Positions 1 to 10,483 are shown, counted from the stretch's first letter. The stretch: 49,278 nt of DNA from a bacterium (GCA_027310625.1 DAIDAM010000008.1:1-49278); one strand, 5' to 3'. The notes: generated by a model from the sequence alone, not told the origin. Program-made: numbers and translations.

Positions 1-744
<744 letters not shown>

Positions 745-791
745 TTATAGCAGCTGGTCGGTAATTAAAACTAGCAGCTAAACCCAAACCA

Positions 792-1757
792 ATGTCCATT
801 TCACCCAAAGTTTCCATACTAATAACGGCTTACAACGCCGAAAAATTCATCAAAGAAGCGATTGATTCTGCGCTGCGTCAGGCATATTGGAATATCGAAG
901 TTGTCGTAATAAACGACGGCTCGACCGACGGAACGCATAAAATTGTAAAACCATATCTCAGCGACAAACGAATTGTTTATTTCGAGCAGCCGAACGGCGG
1001 AATTTCGAGAGCAAGAAACAAAGCGTTTGAACTCTCGCATGGGGACTACATAACTTTTCTTGATGCCGACGATAAGTACGCGCCGGAGAAAGTTGAGGAG
1101 GAAGTGAAATTTTTGGAAACGCACCCGGACTACGGAGTCGTTTATTGCCGTGTTTTGAGCTTTTACGATGACGCGCCGGAGAAGATATACGGTTACGCTC
1201 GTCCGATGCCGAGCGGGGACATTTTCCAGCAGTTACTAGAACATCAATTCATCAATCCCGGCTCGGTGATGATGCGACGCGAAATTTTTGCTTCCGAGAA
1301 CGGCTTTAATCCCGACTTCCGCGACGCCGAGGACTGGGATTTGTGGCGGCGTCTGGCGTACAAAGGCGTAAAGTTCGGCTATGTCAACAAGCCGTTCCAT
1401 TACAACCGCATGAGCAAAAAAAGCTTATCCGGCTTTCACAATCAAGTGAAAATGAAAAAAATGAATTTGCGGAGCTTTCGGGAGCTTTTCAGTAGAATGA
1501 CAGCGGAGGAAAAAGAAAAATACTGCGAACGTGAAATAATCCGCCTCTTGAAATTGAAGCTTGCCGTTGCCCATCTTTTGCTGGGCGAAAAAAATGAAGC
1601 GCTTGGTGTTTTCAAAGACGCTTTTTCCGGAAGCTGGCTTGCGATTTTTTATCCGCTCGTATTTTTAATTGTGAAAATTGTCCCGGGCACGATAATTTCG
1701 GCGGTCATAAAATTCTTTTGGAGCCGAAAGCACAAAATGTTATTCTATGAGGAATAA
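792..1757 (+). CDS. Family 2 glycosyltransferase
   Basis: SILITAYNAEKFIKEAIDSALRQ...VVINDGSTDGT...FLDADDKYAPEKVE; GT-A fold DXD motif. Confidence 0.92.
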   Translation: MSISPKVSILITAYNAEKFIKEAIDSALRQAYWNIEVVVINDGSTDGTHKIVKPYLSDKRIVYFEQPNGGISRARNKAFELSHGDYITFLDADDKYAPEKVEEEVKFLETHPDYGVVYCRVLSFYDDAPEKIYGYARPMPSGDIFQQLLEHQFINPGSVMMRREIFASENGFNPDFRDAEDWDLWRRLAYKGVKFGYVNKPFHYNRMSKKSLSGFHNQVKMKKMNLRSFRELFSRMTAEEKEKYCEREIIRLLKLKLAVAHLLLGEKNEALGVFKDAFSGSWLAIFYPLVFLIVKIVPGTIISAVIKFFWSRKHKMLFYEE

Positions 1758-1759
1758 TT

Positions 1760-2848
1760 ATGCCTAGACACGAAAGAGAAAAAGTTTTGGTTACGGGAGG
1801 TGCGGGTTTTATCGGTTCGCACACCGCCGACGCGTTGGCGAAGAAAGGATATTCGATAGTCATTATAGATAATCTCGCGCCGCCGGTGCACAACGGCAGG
1901 TGGCCGAAATACGTCTTAAATAAAGGGTACAAACTTATCTGTGGGGACGTGCGCAAAAAAGCGGATTTGGCAAAAGCGCTCAAAGGAGTTCATTACGTCT
2001 ATCATCTCGCCGCCTACCAGGACCAGCGTCTCGATTTCAGCAAATTTTTTCACACCAACACCGTCAGCGCGGCGCTGATTTACGAACTGATTTTGGAAAA
2101 GAAACTGCCGGTCGAAAAAGTGATTCTCGCAAGCACGCAGTTTGCTTACGGCGACGGGATGTATCAGTGTGCACATAGAGACCAGAGATTAGAAACCAGA
2201 AACAAAGTTTTTTATCCCGAACTTCGCACTGAAAAACAATTTAAATCAAAAAGGTTTGACATCCTCTGCAAACACGGCAAACCCGCGAAATTCCATCCCT
2301 TCCGCGAAGACCAGCAATTGACGCCGACGAATTCCTATGGCCTTTCCAAAGAAGCCATCGAGCGTCTGGCGCTCCGGCTCGGAAAAACATACGGCGTGCC
2401 GACGACGCTTCTCCGCTATTCTATCGTCCAAGGACCAAGGCAGTCGCCGCGGAATCTTTATTCCGGCGCGCTCCGTATTTTTACGGTACAGGCGCTCGCC
2501 GGCAAGCCGATTACGGTTTACGAAGACGGCCAGCAGACACGCGACTTCATTAACATTGACGATGTTGTTGCCGCCAATCTTCTTTGTTTGAAAAACAGGA
2601 GGACCGATTTTAAGATTTTCAACGTCGGCGGCGGCAAGGCGTACAAAGTTATTGACTTCGCGAAGACGGTGAAAGAAATCACCGGCTCGAAATCGCCGAT
2701 TGTCATCGGCGGCTTTCGCAGAACCGATACGCGTCACGCCGTTTCCGATATTTCCAAACTGAAAAAACTCGGCTGGCGGCCGAAATTCGGACCGGAGAAA
2801 TCGGTTAAGGATTACGCCGAGTGGTACCGAAGGGAATACCGAAATTGA
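1760..2848 (+). CDS. NAD-dependent epimerase/dehydratase (extended SDR)
   Basis: VLVTGGAGFIGSHTADAL N-terminal Rossmann motif; YxxxK-like YGLSK; carries a short in-frame word-repeat insertion (HRDQRLETRNK). Confidence 0.9.
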   Translation: MPRHEREKVLVTGGAGFIGSHTADALAKKGYSIVIIDNLAPPVHNGRWPKYVLNKGYKLICGDVRKKADLAKALKGVHYVYHLAAYQDQRLDFSKFFHTNTVSAALIYELILEKKLPVEKVILASTQFAYGDGMYQCAHRDQRLETRNKVFYPELRTEKQFKSKRFDILCKHGKPAKFHPFREDQQLTPTNSYGLSKEAIERLALRLGKTYGVPTTLLRYSIVQGPRQSPRNLYSGALRIFTVQALAGKPITVYEDGQQTRDFINIDDVVAANLLCLKNRRTDFKIFNVGGGKAYKVIDFAKTVKEITGSKSPIVIGGFRRTDTRHAVSDISKLKKLGWRPKFGPEKSVKDYAEWYRREYRN

Positions 2849-2849
2849 C

Positions 2850-4445
2850 ATGCCTTTCCGGAAAATCGCCGTTTTTCTCGAAGAGAAAAGAACGCGCTTA
2901 ATTATACTCTTCGCACTGGTCGCGCTTTATGCGATTTTACTCGCTCAAAACATCGCTTCACCGCTCTGGGGAATTCTCGACGACGAACCGGCTTTATTCG
3001 GCATCGCCGCCAAAAATTGGATAAACCATTCTCCGCTAACGTTTAACTTCGGGATGTGGCTTCCCAAATGGGTATGGGGCGGGAATGGATATTTTCTCCA
3101 TCACCCGCAATTCATCGCTTTCCCGCTTTACTTTTCATATTTGTTTTTCGGCGTCGGCGAGTGGCAGACACGGCTTCCGGCGATAGTATTTTCACTTCTT
3201 TCACTCGTCGCGTTTTGGTTTTTGATTGAACTTGCGTTCCGCAATCACTTTTTGACGCTGGTGGCGTCCTTCTTTTTCGTGCTTTTTCCCACCTCTGTTT
3301 TTTTCGGCAGAATGACTTCTTTCCATGTGTTCGCAAGCTTCTTTACCATTCTTTCTTTTCTTCTTCTGCTTCTCATCGAAGCTAAAAAGGAGCGAAAATA
3401 TGTTTGGTTTTTTCTCCTCAGCGTTGTTGTCGGCGGGTTTTCGGATTGGACATATTTTCTCGGCGCATTCGCGGCCTGGCTTTACATAATTTTGAAGAAG
3501 GATATCGCCTATCGCCGCACATTGTTCTGGTTGGTGCCGCTGGCGGTGGTGGTATCGGCTGCAATAACGGCGTTTCAGATGCTTCTGCTGGGGGGAACCG
3601 CTGCACTTTTAGAGGTGGTAGGTGTGTTTGCCAACCGCACGACGCAATATCAAGCTTCGCTTATCAAACTGATTTTATTTAGGGGAGAAAATGAAATCAG
3701 GATGTTCACCGGCATCGGCCTTGTCCTTGCTTTGGCCGGCGCCGCGTTTTTGTTCAGAAAAAAGGAACATCGGCTTGTCGCCGGCGTACTTCTTTTTCCG
3801 GGCGCCGTTTACCTTCTGCTGATCGGCGGCTGGTCCCTGGCGCAAAACCATCCTTTTTGGACCTTTAATCTGATACCCTTTATTGCCCTGGCTGCCGCCT
3901 ACGCGCTTCAAAGAGTGAAAAACGTTGCATTTATTGCATTAATTGCGGTGTTCGTTTTTGAAAGCGCCTGGCTCACTTACGGACTGTTTAACACCAGGTC
4001 TTTTGAAAAAGACGATTATGCGCTTTTCAAAAAAATCGACCGCGAAGTTCCTGTGCAGGAGATTATTTGCTCTGGCAAAGTAAATCCCACTTACGCGCAA
4101 TCGTTCATTTTTAATCACGAGATGGAATATGGTTTATGTGCCAATTCTCGTTATGCGGTGATGAGAAGATGGGAACCGGCAATCGAGTACGCCAAGCAGG
4201 TATCGTACGGATTAGACAAACCATTTGTTTCCAACGCAAGGAAAAGTTCTCCGGAAGTTGCTCTTGCCATAGAAATGATAAAATTATTCCCGGCACTGAA
4301 AGCGCGCGTAACGCAACTTATAGGAGATAGCGGCGCCGATTACCGCGAGAAAATTGCCATGTCCGCCGAGGAAGAATATCTTAGGCAGCAGCGCGGCTTC
4401 AGAGAAATCGAGTGCTCAACCAACTTTTGTTTTTATCGACGATGA
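2850..4445 (+). CDS. Polytopic membrane glycosyltransferase, GT39/ArnT-like
   Basis: ~10+ hydrophobic segments; N-terminal WGILDDEPALFGIAAKNW resembles the DE motif of ArnT/PMT-like enzymes. Confidence 0.7.
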   Translation: MPFRKIAVFLEEKRTRLIILFALVALYAILLAQNIASPLWGILDDEPALFGIAAKNWINHSPLTFNFGMWLPKWVWGGNGYFLHHPQFIAFPLYFSYLFFGVGEWQTRLPAIVFSLLSLVAFWFLIELAFRNHFLTLVASFFFVLFPTSVFFGRMTSFHVFASFFTILSFLLLLLIEAKKERKYVWFFLLSVVVGGFSDWTYFLGAFAAWLYIILKKDIAYRRTLFWLVPLAVVVSAAITAFQMLLLGGTAALLEVVGVFANRTTQYQASLIKLILFRGENEIRMFTGIGLVLALAGAAFLFRKKEHRLVAGVLLFPGAVYLLLIGGWSLAQNHPFWTFNLIPFIALAAAYALQRVKNVAFIALIAVFVFESAWLTYGLFNTRSFEKDDYALFKKIDREVPVQEIICSGKVNPTYAQSFIFNHEMEYGLCANSRYAVMRRWEPAIEYAKQVSYGLDKPFVSNARKSSPEVALAIEMIKLFPALKARVTQLIGDSGADYREKIAMSAEEEYLRQQRGFREIECSTNFCFYRR

Positions 4446-4746
4446 GAAAAGATTTCTTTTGGGGAAGGTTAACCTTTTTATCAACAAATGCAGGGGCGAA
4501 ACTTTTTGCAAGAAGGTTATCTCGCTTGACGAGGTCGAAAGCGCTGATTTTTTGAAAATGGACATCGAAGGAGGAAAGTTCGAAATTTTCAGGAACACGA
4601 AAAATTTCCGCAAGTTAAAAAATATGACGATCGAATTCCACGACTTGCCGAAACCATTGGAAGAGAAATTGAAATCACAGGGGTTCGAAGTGATTACGGA
4701 ATACACTTCGGAAAACGCAAGTTATCTTTATGTGGTGTTGGGGTAG
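4423..4746 (+). pseudogene. N-truncated FkbM-family methyltransferase remnant
   Basis: GKVNLFINK...VISLDEVESADFLKMDIEGGKFEIFRNTKNF matches the C-terminal FkbM motif DFLKMDIEG; the N-terminal SAM-binding half is absent and the ORF overlaps the GT39 3' end. Confidence 0.6.
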
Positions 4747-5985
4747 TCAAACAAAAATTCCTATTCCCACCAGGAGCCACATCAAGCGGAACAAGGACAT
4801 ATTGTCGAACATCGAGGCGACAACGAGCCCGGCAAGCGAGGAGAGGACGTAAGCCAGCCATAGTTTCATTTCGTAATCTGCTACGCGGATTTTTTCGAAC
4901 AAATTCGAAAAAGCGACAGCAAAAGCATAAATAAATCCTGCCAAGCCGATCGGCCCGGCGAGCACCAGAAATTCAAGAATGGTGTTGTGCGGTCCCTGCG
5001 GGCCGGACCCTGTATTTACGGGTTTGTAGTTTACGCCCGAGCCAGACCGCGATTCCAAGAGTTTTTTTGAGTATATACCCCATAGGTCAAAACGATGCTG
5101 GTCGCCCAAAAGGCCCTGCTGAGCAGCCGCCGATGCTCGAGTGTTTTCTGTTTGCGAAAACATACCGGCAAAGCTGGGGCTAATTCTCGAAAGAATTAAA
5201 GTTTTGGTCTCCGATGTGAGAATTAAAAAGGCAGCGGCAAAAATCAGGATGAGCGATAAAAACGCGAACGCGATTTTTTTGATATTTTTTTCTGCCCAGA
5301 AGAAAATAAACATTGAAAATGACAGCGCCAAGCCCAGCCAGGAAGCTCGCGATTGAGCCCAGAGCATAATCGCCGAAAGCCCGATGCCTGTTGCAAAGAA
5401 GACAAGAAAACTTTTTTTGAAAGGGTTAGTTCTTTCTAGAGCAAAAACAGAAATGCAAGTTAAACTCACTATAAGGTAATAACCGACGTTTGATGGCCAA
5501 TTCTCGAAAAGCTGGAAACGATACATCGCAATTCCCAATTTTGTGTTTTGCAGGAAGAGCATCGGCAGGTAAACGAGCGTTGAAAGCTGTGCCAACGCCG
5601 CTTTTTTATAAAAGTTTTCGTCGAAACTTTGGAAAAAAGAAACGAGAAACAGAATCGCGAAGACCTCGGCAAATCTGCCGATGTTCAACAACCCTTCTTT
5701 TGTGAAAACAAGTCCTTCGGAGAAATAGCCGTTCAGCGAAGCGACGACAATGCCGAGAACAATTAACGACAAAGCGATTAAAATATTTTTTCGAGCAAGA
5801 AACTTTTCATACCCCGTTCTAAAGCGGACAATTACGAAAAAAGCTATTAAAGCTGAAACAAAAAAAAGAATGTCGCTTGCGCGCTTTATGAAAAAAGGAT
5901 AGGAATTATTTCTGACGATTAAGAGCGCCACGCCGGCGAGAAAAAAATATTTTCCCACAGAGATTATTTTTTCTTTGAAGAGCAT
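4747..5985 (-). CDS. O-antigen ligase/polymerase-like membrane protein
   Basis: Multi-TM; ALFSQSRASWLGL-like AQSRASWLGLALS and GPQGPHNTILEFLVLAGPIGL motifs. Confidence 0.8.
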   Translation of the reverse strand: MLFKEKIISVGKYFFLAGVALLIVRNNSYPFFIKRASDILFFVSALIAFFVIVRFRTGYEKFLARKNILIALSLIVLGIVVASLNGYFSEGLVFTKEGLLNIGRFAEVFAILFLVSFFQSFDENFYKKAALAQLSTLVYLPMLFLQNTKLGIAMYRFQLFENWPSNVGYYLIVSLTCISVFALERTNPFKKSFLVFFATGIGLSAIMLWAQSRASWLGLALSFSMFIFFWAEKNIKKIAFAFLSLILIFAAAFLILTSETKTLILSRISPSFAGMFSQTENTRASAAAQQGLLGDQHRFDLWGIYSKKLLESRSGSGVNYKPVNTGSGPQGPHNTILEFLVLAGPIGLAGFIYAFAVAFSNLFEKIRVADYEMKLWLAYVLSSLAGLVVASMFDNMSLFRLMWLLVGIGIFV

Positions 5986-6067
5986 TTAGACGATTATAAC
6001 CCAATTTCATCAGCGAAAAACAATTTTGACACCTCGGCGAAATTGTTTTAGCATTTTGTTTATCCAG

Positions 6068-7078
6068 ATGATTGTAGTCAGGGCACCACTTCGCATAAGC
6101 TTCGTCGGGGGAGGAACGGACATCGGCGATTTTTACAGAAGGCATCCCGGGAGAGTAATTTCCACCGCGATCGACAAATACGTCTACGTTGTTATTAATC
6201 GCACCCCGCTGATTCCGAAGGTCTCGGCGCGCTATTCCGTTTCCGAAACCGTCAATAAGCCGGACGAACTTCAACACACGCGCATCAAGGCGGCGCTTTT
6301 GGATTTGGGCATAGGAAGGGGAATTGAAATCGGTTCGTTTGCGAGTTTGCCCGCGAAAACCGGACTCGGCTCGTCTTCAAGCTTTTCGGTGGCGCTGATG
6401 AAAGGGCTCCACGCCTTCAACGGCAGAAAACTGGACAAAGGCGAGGCGGCGGAAGAAGCGTCGCGGCTTGAAATAGAACTTCTCGGCGAGCCGATAGGCA
6501 AGCAGGACCAGTACGCCTCGGCTTTTGGCGGCTTCAACGTCATTCAGTTCAATCCCAATGAAAGCGTTGACGTTAATCCTGTCCTTTTGGATTACAAAAA
6601 GCGGCTCGGACTTGAAAACAGCATTCTTCTTTTCTTCACCGGCATCACGCGCGCGGCGTCAAGCGTTCTTACGGAGCAGAAATCAAATATAGACAAAAAA
6701 ATGGACACATTGAAGCAAATGGCGGAATCCGTTCATGAATTCGAGAAAAAACTTCTTGCGGGCGACTTCAAGGGACTCGGTGAAATGCTTCATCAGGCGT
6801 GGCTTCGGAAGAAAAGTTTGGCTTCCAACGTTTCCAATTCCGCGATAGACGATTTCTACGGCGCTGGGATGGATTCCGGAGCGTGGGGAGGCAAAATTTT
6901 GGGCGCGGGCGGAGGCGGTTGCGTTATGCTTCTTGTTCCCGAAGAAAAAAAACCCGCGGTCAGGGAAGCGATGAAAAAGGTCGCCATATCCCGCAATTTA
7001 GAGGAATTTCGCGAAATTCCGGTAAAATTTGTCCAGTCCGGCGCCGAAATTGTTTTTAACGGCGACGAAAATAGATAA
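6068..7078 (+). CDS. hddA: GHMP kinase, D-glycero-alpha-D-manno-heptose 7-phosphate kinase-like
   Basis: MIVVRAPLRISFVGGGTDIGDFY...GLGSSSSFSVALMKGL...GAWGGKILGAGGGGCVMLL. Confidence 0.8.
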   Translation: MIVVRAPLRISFVGGGTDIGDFYRRHPGRVISTAIDKYVYVVINRTPLIPKVSARYSVSETVNKPDELQHTRIKAALLDLGIGRGIEIGSFASLPAKTGLGSSSSFSVALMKGLHAFNGRKLDKGEAAEEASRLEIELLGEPIGKQDQYASAFGGFNVIQFNPNESVDVNPVLLDYKKRLGLENSILLFFTGITRAASSVLTEQKSNIDKKMDTLKQMAESVHEFEKKLLAGDFKGLGEMLHQAWLRKKSLASNVSNSAIDDFYGAGMDSGAWGGKILGAGGGGCVMLLVPEEKKPAVREAMKKVAISRNLEEFREIPVKFVQSGAEIVFNGDENR

Positions 7079-7187
7079 ACGCGCAAAAGTCGCAATGAGT
7101 ATCAATAAGTATCGCGAAGCAAATATCCATAAATATTAAACTTTGATATTCATTGATACTTGTAGATACTATTGAGTTGATAATCAC

Positions 7188-7790
7188 ATGAGAGATTTTA
7201 TTGTCGAGTTTTCCAAAAAATTCACAACGGCGATAGAGGAGTTGCCGCGCGAGGAAATCGCCAAGGCGCTTAACGTTCTTCAAGGCGCCTATGAGAACGA
7301 CGGCCGCGTTTATGTTTTCGGCAACGGCGGCTCGTGGGGCATTGCCGGGCATTGGGTGACGGATTTCAATAAAACGATTTTCAGCAATCATCTTGAAAAG
7401 CACAAACATCGTTTCGTCGTCAGCCGCATTCCGGCGAGCGAAGAGGAACTGACGGCGTGGGCGAACGACGTCGGCTACGACATGGTTTTCGCCGGCCCGC
7501 TCGACAACGTTCTTGAGGATGGCGACGTGGTTATCGCCATTTCGAGTTCCGGCAATTCGACGAACATCATCAAAGCTGTGGAAGTGGCGAAAAAGCACAA
7601 AGTTCCGGTTATCGGTTTGTCGGGCTTCGACGCTTCCAACAAACTGAACCAGCTCGCCGACATAAAAATCCACGTGCCGACGCCGAAAGGCGAGTACGAA
7701 GTCGTGGAAAGCACGCACGACACCGTGATGCATTTGATGACGAAATATTTCAAGAGTTATTTTGACCATCTTGCGGAAACCGACAAATAA
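7188..7790 (+). CDS. gmhA: SIS-domain phosphoheptose isomerase
   Basis: VYVFGNGGSWGIAGHWVTDF...VIAISSSGNSTNIIKAVEVAKK; neighbours hddA/gmhB-like genes. Confidence 0.82.
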   Translation: MRDFIVEFSKKFTTAIEELPREEIAKALNVLQGAYENDGRVYVFGNGGSWGIAGHWVTDFNKTIFSNHLEKHKHRFVVSRIPASEEELTAWANDVGYDMVFAGPLDNVLEDGDVVIAISSSGNSTNIIKAVEVAKKHKVPVIGLSGFDASNKLNQLADIKIHVPTPKGEYEVVESTHDTVMHLMTKYFKSYFDHLAETDK

Positions 7791-7814
7791 CCGATGACTG
7801 ATAACTAATGACTG

Positions 7815-8375
7815 ATGACGAAAGCCGTTTTTCTTGACCGCGACGGAGTTATCAACCGCGAAGTTGATGTTTTGCGAAGCGTCAAGCAACTCCGCATTTT
7901 GCCGAAAGCGGCGGAAGCGATAAGGAAAATAAATAGAATCGGCTTTCTTGCGATTGTGATTACCAACCAGCCGGTCGTCGCCCGCGGCTGGCTGACGGAA
8001 AAAGAAGTTGACAGGATTCATGCCGTTTTAATTAAGCGGCTCGGCGCAAAAGGAGCGAAACTGGACGCGATTTATTACTGCCCGCATCATCCGAACGCAA
8101 ATCTGAAGAAATACCGCATGAAATGTTCCTGCCGCAAGCCCAACATTGGATTGATAAAAAAAGCGGCGAAAAATTTTGGGATAAACCTCAAAAAAAGTTT
8201 CATGGTCGGCGACAGCACACGCGACATTCTCGCCGGCAAGCGCGCCGGAATGAAAACAATTCTTGTAAAAACGGGGTATGCTGGAAAGGATAGAAAGTAT
8301 GATGTAAAACCTGATTTCACGGCCACGGATCTCAATAAAGCCGTCGGTATAATTAAAAAACACGTAAAGCAGTAA
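7815..8375 (+). CDS. gmhB: HAD-family D,D-heptose 1,7-bisphosphate phosphatase
   Basis: AVFLDRDGVINREVD...ITNQPVVARG...CSCRKPNIGLI...MVGDSTRDILAGKRAG. Confidence 0.85.
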   Translation: MTKAVFLDRDGVINREVDVLRSVKQLRILPKAAEAIRKINRIGFLAIVITNQPVVARGWLTEKEVDRIHAVLIKRLGAKGAKLDAIYYCPHHPNANLKKYRMKCSCRKPNIGLIKKAAKNFGINLKKSFMVGDSTRDILAGKRAGMKTILVKTGYAGKDRKYDVKPDFTATDLNKAVGIIKKHVKQ

Positions 8376-8386
8376 AAAAACTAACC

Positions 8387-8438
8387 GTTGTGCTATAGCA
8401 CAACGCTGTGATATGTCATAACATAGTGGCAGAAAAAT
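8387..8438. repeat. Composite palindrome family (GTTGTGCTATAGCACAAC + ...CATAGTGGCAGA)
   Basis: GTTGTGCTATAGCACAACGCTGTGATATGTCATAACATAGTGGCAGAAAAATT. Confidence 0.85.
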
Positions 8439-8448
8439 TTCGTAATTT

Positions 8449-9264
8449 ATGTCGAATAACGTGAAAAAACAGAACGGTCGAGTTTCTACTATCCGGCAAG
8501 CCGTTATTCTTTCCGCCGGCCTGGGCACGCGCCTGCGGCCGCTGACCGACAACATTCCGAAAGTGATGGTGCCGTTTTCGGGAAAGCCGCTTCTTCAATG
8601 GCATGTTGAGCAGCTGAAAAAGCACGGCGTTTCGGAATTTTTCATAAATCTCCATTACTTGCCGGATGTGATTCGTGATTATTTCGGCGACGGCTCGAAA
8701 TTCGGCGTGAAAATAAATTATTTTTTGGAGCAGCCGGAAATTCTTGGCACTGCGGGCGGCATTAAAGATTTCTCCGCCGAAGGCGGATCCCCGTCCGCCG
8801 TCAGGCGCGGCGCCTCTGGCGGAGAAGGCAAATTGCGCGGCGATTTTTTCGTGATCTACGGCGATGTGTTTTCCCTGCTTGACTATTCCAAAATGGCGGA
8901 GGCGTTTTATGCGAAAAAAGATAACCCCATCGGGATGACGATTGTCGGATTCAACGACCATCCGCACGATTCCGACCTCGCACAAGTTGACGAAAATCTG
9001 AAATTTATAAAAGTTTATCCAAAACCGAACAAAGAACTGCCGCCGAACTGGCGCGCGATGCGGACGACATTCATTTTCAACGAGCGGATTTTGAAATATA
9101 TTCCGGCGAACAAGTATTACGAAATAGACCACCAGTTACTGCCCGACATTTTGCCCAAAGGAGAAATCTTCTACGGCTACGAAACCGACGATTTTCTGAA
9201 AGACATCGGCACGCCGGAACGCTACGCGGAAGTGCAGAAATATCTTACGGAGAAAGGATTGTAG
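8449..9264 (+). CDS. Sugar-phosphate nucleotidyltransferase (HddC-like)
   Basis: AVILSAGLGTRLRPLTDNIPKVMVPFSGKPLLQWHVE; GTAGGIKDF...FFVIYGDVFS; contains palindromic in-frame insertion at 8770-8826. Confidence 0.85.
   Translation: MSNNVKKQNGRVSTIRQAVILSAGLGTRLRPLTDNIPKVMVPFSGKPLLQWHVEQLKKHGVSEFFINLHYLPDVIRDYFGDGSKFGVKINYFLEQPEILGTAGGIKDFSAEGGSPSAVRRGASGGEGKLRGDFFVIYGDVFSLLDYSKMAEAFYAKKDNPIGMTIVGFNDHPHDSDLAQVDENLKFIKVYPKPNKELPPNWRAMRTTFIFNERILKYIPANKYYEIDHQLLPDILPKGEIFYGYETDDFLKDIGTPERYAEVQKYLTEKGL
8770..8826. repeat. 57-bp palindromic element inside the nucleotidyltransferase CDS
   Basis: TTCTCCGCCGAAGGCGGATCC...GGCGCCTCTGGCGGAGAA, 57 bp = 19 codons. Confidence 0.88.
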
Positions 9265-9268
9265 AAAT

Positions 9269-9318
9269 AAAACGCCGTCCGGTAATCTTCTTTGAGATTA
9301 TTTTCCCGGACGGACGTT
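9269..9318 (-). terminator. Terminator of the Gfo/Idh/MocA-EamA pair
   Basis: Minus strand AACGTCCGTCCGGG...CCGGACGGCGTTTTATTT. Confidence 0.65.
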
Positions 9319-9327
9319 GATTGTGCG

Positions 9328-9352
9328 CCTGCCTGCAGCAGGCAGGCGCCCC
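9328..9352. repeat. CCTGCCTG..CAGGCAGG palindrome
   Basis: GCGCCTGCCTGCAGCAGGCAGGCGC; further copies near 11510, 35430 and 35598. Confidence 0.85.
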
Positions 9353-9364
9353 TGCGACGCGGAC

Positions 9365-10483
9365 TCACGGCATTGCCACCCTGTCTTGTTCAAGGCCGGT
9401 TTTGCGGACCAGTTCGTTGAACTCGACGATTGCCACCGCTTTGCCGATGTGACCGTGCGTCCTGCCGTTTAGGAGCTCCTTGAAGTCCAAGAACGACAAC
9501 GTAGCATAGTCATCGGCAGTAACGATTGCCGTCGCGCCCGACGAACCGGACGACTCAACGACGAGCTCATACGGCTTCTCGTAGTTGAGCGTTGCGCGGC
9601 CGTTCTCGAAGTCCAACCGGAGGAAACGCTCGTTCTTGGGCCAGTACTTGCCGACTTCAAAGCTGAAGGTCGGCATGCCGTAGCTTGCGATGAACATTCC
9701 TTCGGCGCGAGCGTATGTCTCGCCCTCACTCACTTTCGCGACGGGACGATACTCGCCGGGACGCATCCACGAATCGTACTTCCCGAGCTTGACGCGCAGA
9801 CCGACAACTTTTGAATCCGCCAAGCCGAGGTCGTAGAGCGAGCCGAACATGTGCGAAAGGAGATCGCGCACCATCCCGCCCTGATTGCCGTCAAGGAGCC
9901 AGAGGCGATGGTCGGCAGTGCTCCGCGTTCCTTCGCCCTCAAGCATTTTCCCTACAACTTTCTTCAGGCAGCCGAGTCGGGCGTAAACCTCGCGGATTCT
10001 TCCGTCCGCTTTGAGATATTTCAGCCGCGGGTCGTCCCTCCGCAGTTTTCTCGCCGCGTAGAGGAGACCGAGCGCCTTCCCGCTGTTGCAGTACTCCGCC
10101 GCGTAGACGAGACGAGGATGCGCTTCCGCAAGCTTCAGGAATTTCCGCAGCTCGTCCATGCTCACGACCGCCGGTTTCTCCACGTACACAGGCATTCCAC
10201 GGCTCGTGAAAAACTCGGCGTACTGGAGATGCGACGCGTTCGGGGTCATGATGATTCCCGCCGCGTTTTCGGGAACCGGCAAGCGGTCAAGCTCGCGCGG
10301 ATGAAGCAACGCTGCTTTTTGTGCCGCAATGAACTGCTTCGCCTTCGGATGCAGAGCATCGTGAGGCAATACATCTATCGCGGCCAAAACGCGCATGTTG
10401 AGGTTCGGGTTGGTGGAGGTAACCACGCTGGCGACGGTTTTGTAAAAACCCTCGCCTGCTCCGGCAACAATCAGGTTAATCAC
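9365..10483 (-). CDS. Gfo/Idh/MocA-like oxidoreductase
   Basis: GTG start with SD AAAGGAGAAG; INLIVAGAGEGFYKTVASVV...GIIMTPNASHLQYAEFFTSRGMPVYVEKPAV (EKP motif). Confidence 0.75.
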   Translation of the reverse strand: MINLIVAGAGEGFYKTVASVVTSTNPNLNMRVLAAIDVLPHDALHPKAKQFIAAQKAALLHPRELDRLPVPENAAGIIMTPNASHLQYAEFFTSRGMPVYVEKPAVVSMDELRKFLKLAEAHPRLVYAAEYCNSGKALGLLYAARKLRRDDPRLKYLKADGRIREVYARLGCLKKVVGKMLEGEGTRSTADHRLWLLDGNQGGMVRDLLSHMFGSLYDLGLADSKVVGLRVKLGKYDSWMRPGEYRPVAKVSEGETYARAEGMFIASYGMPTFSFEVGKYWPKNERFLRLDFENGRATLNYEKPYELVVESSGSSGATAIVTADDYATLSFLDFKELLNGRTHGHIGKAVAIVEFNELVRKTGLEQDRVAMP

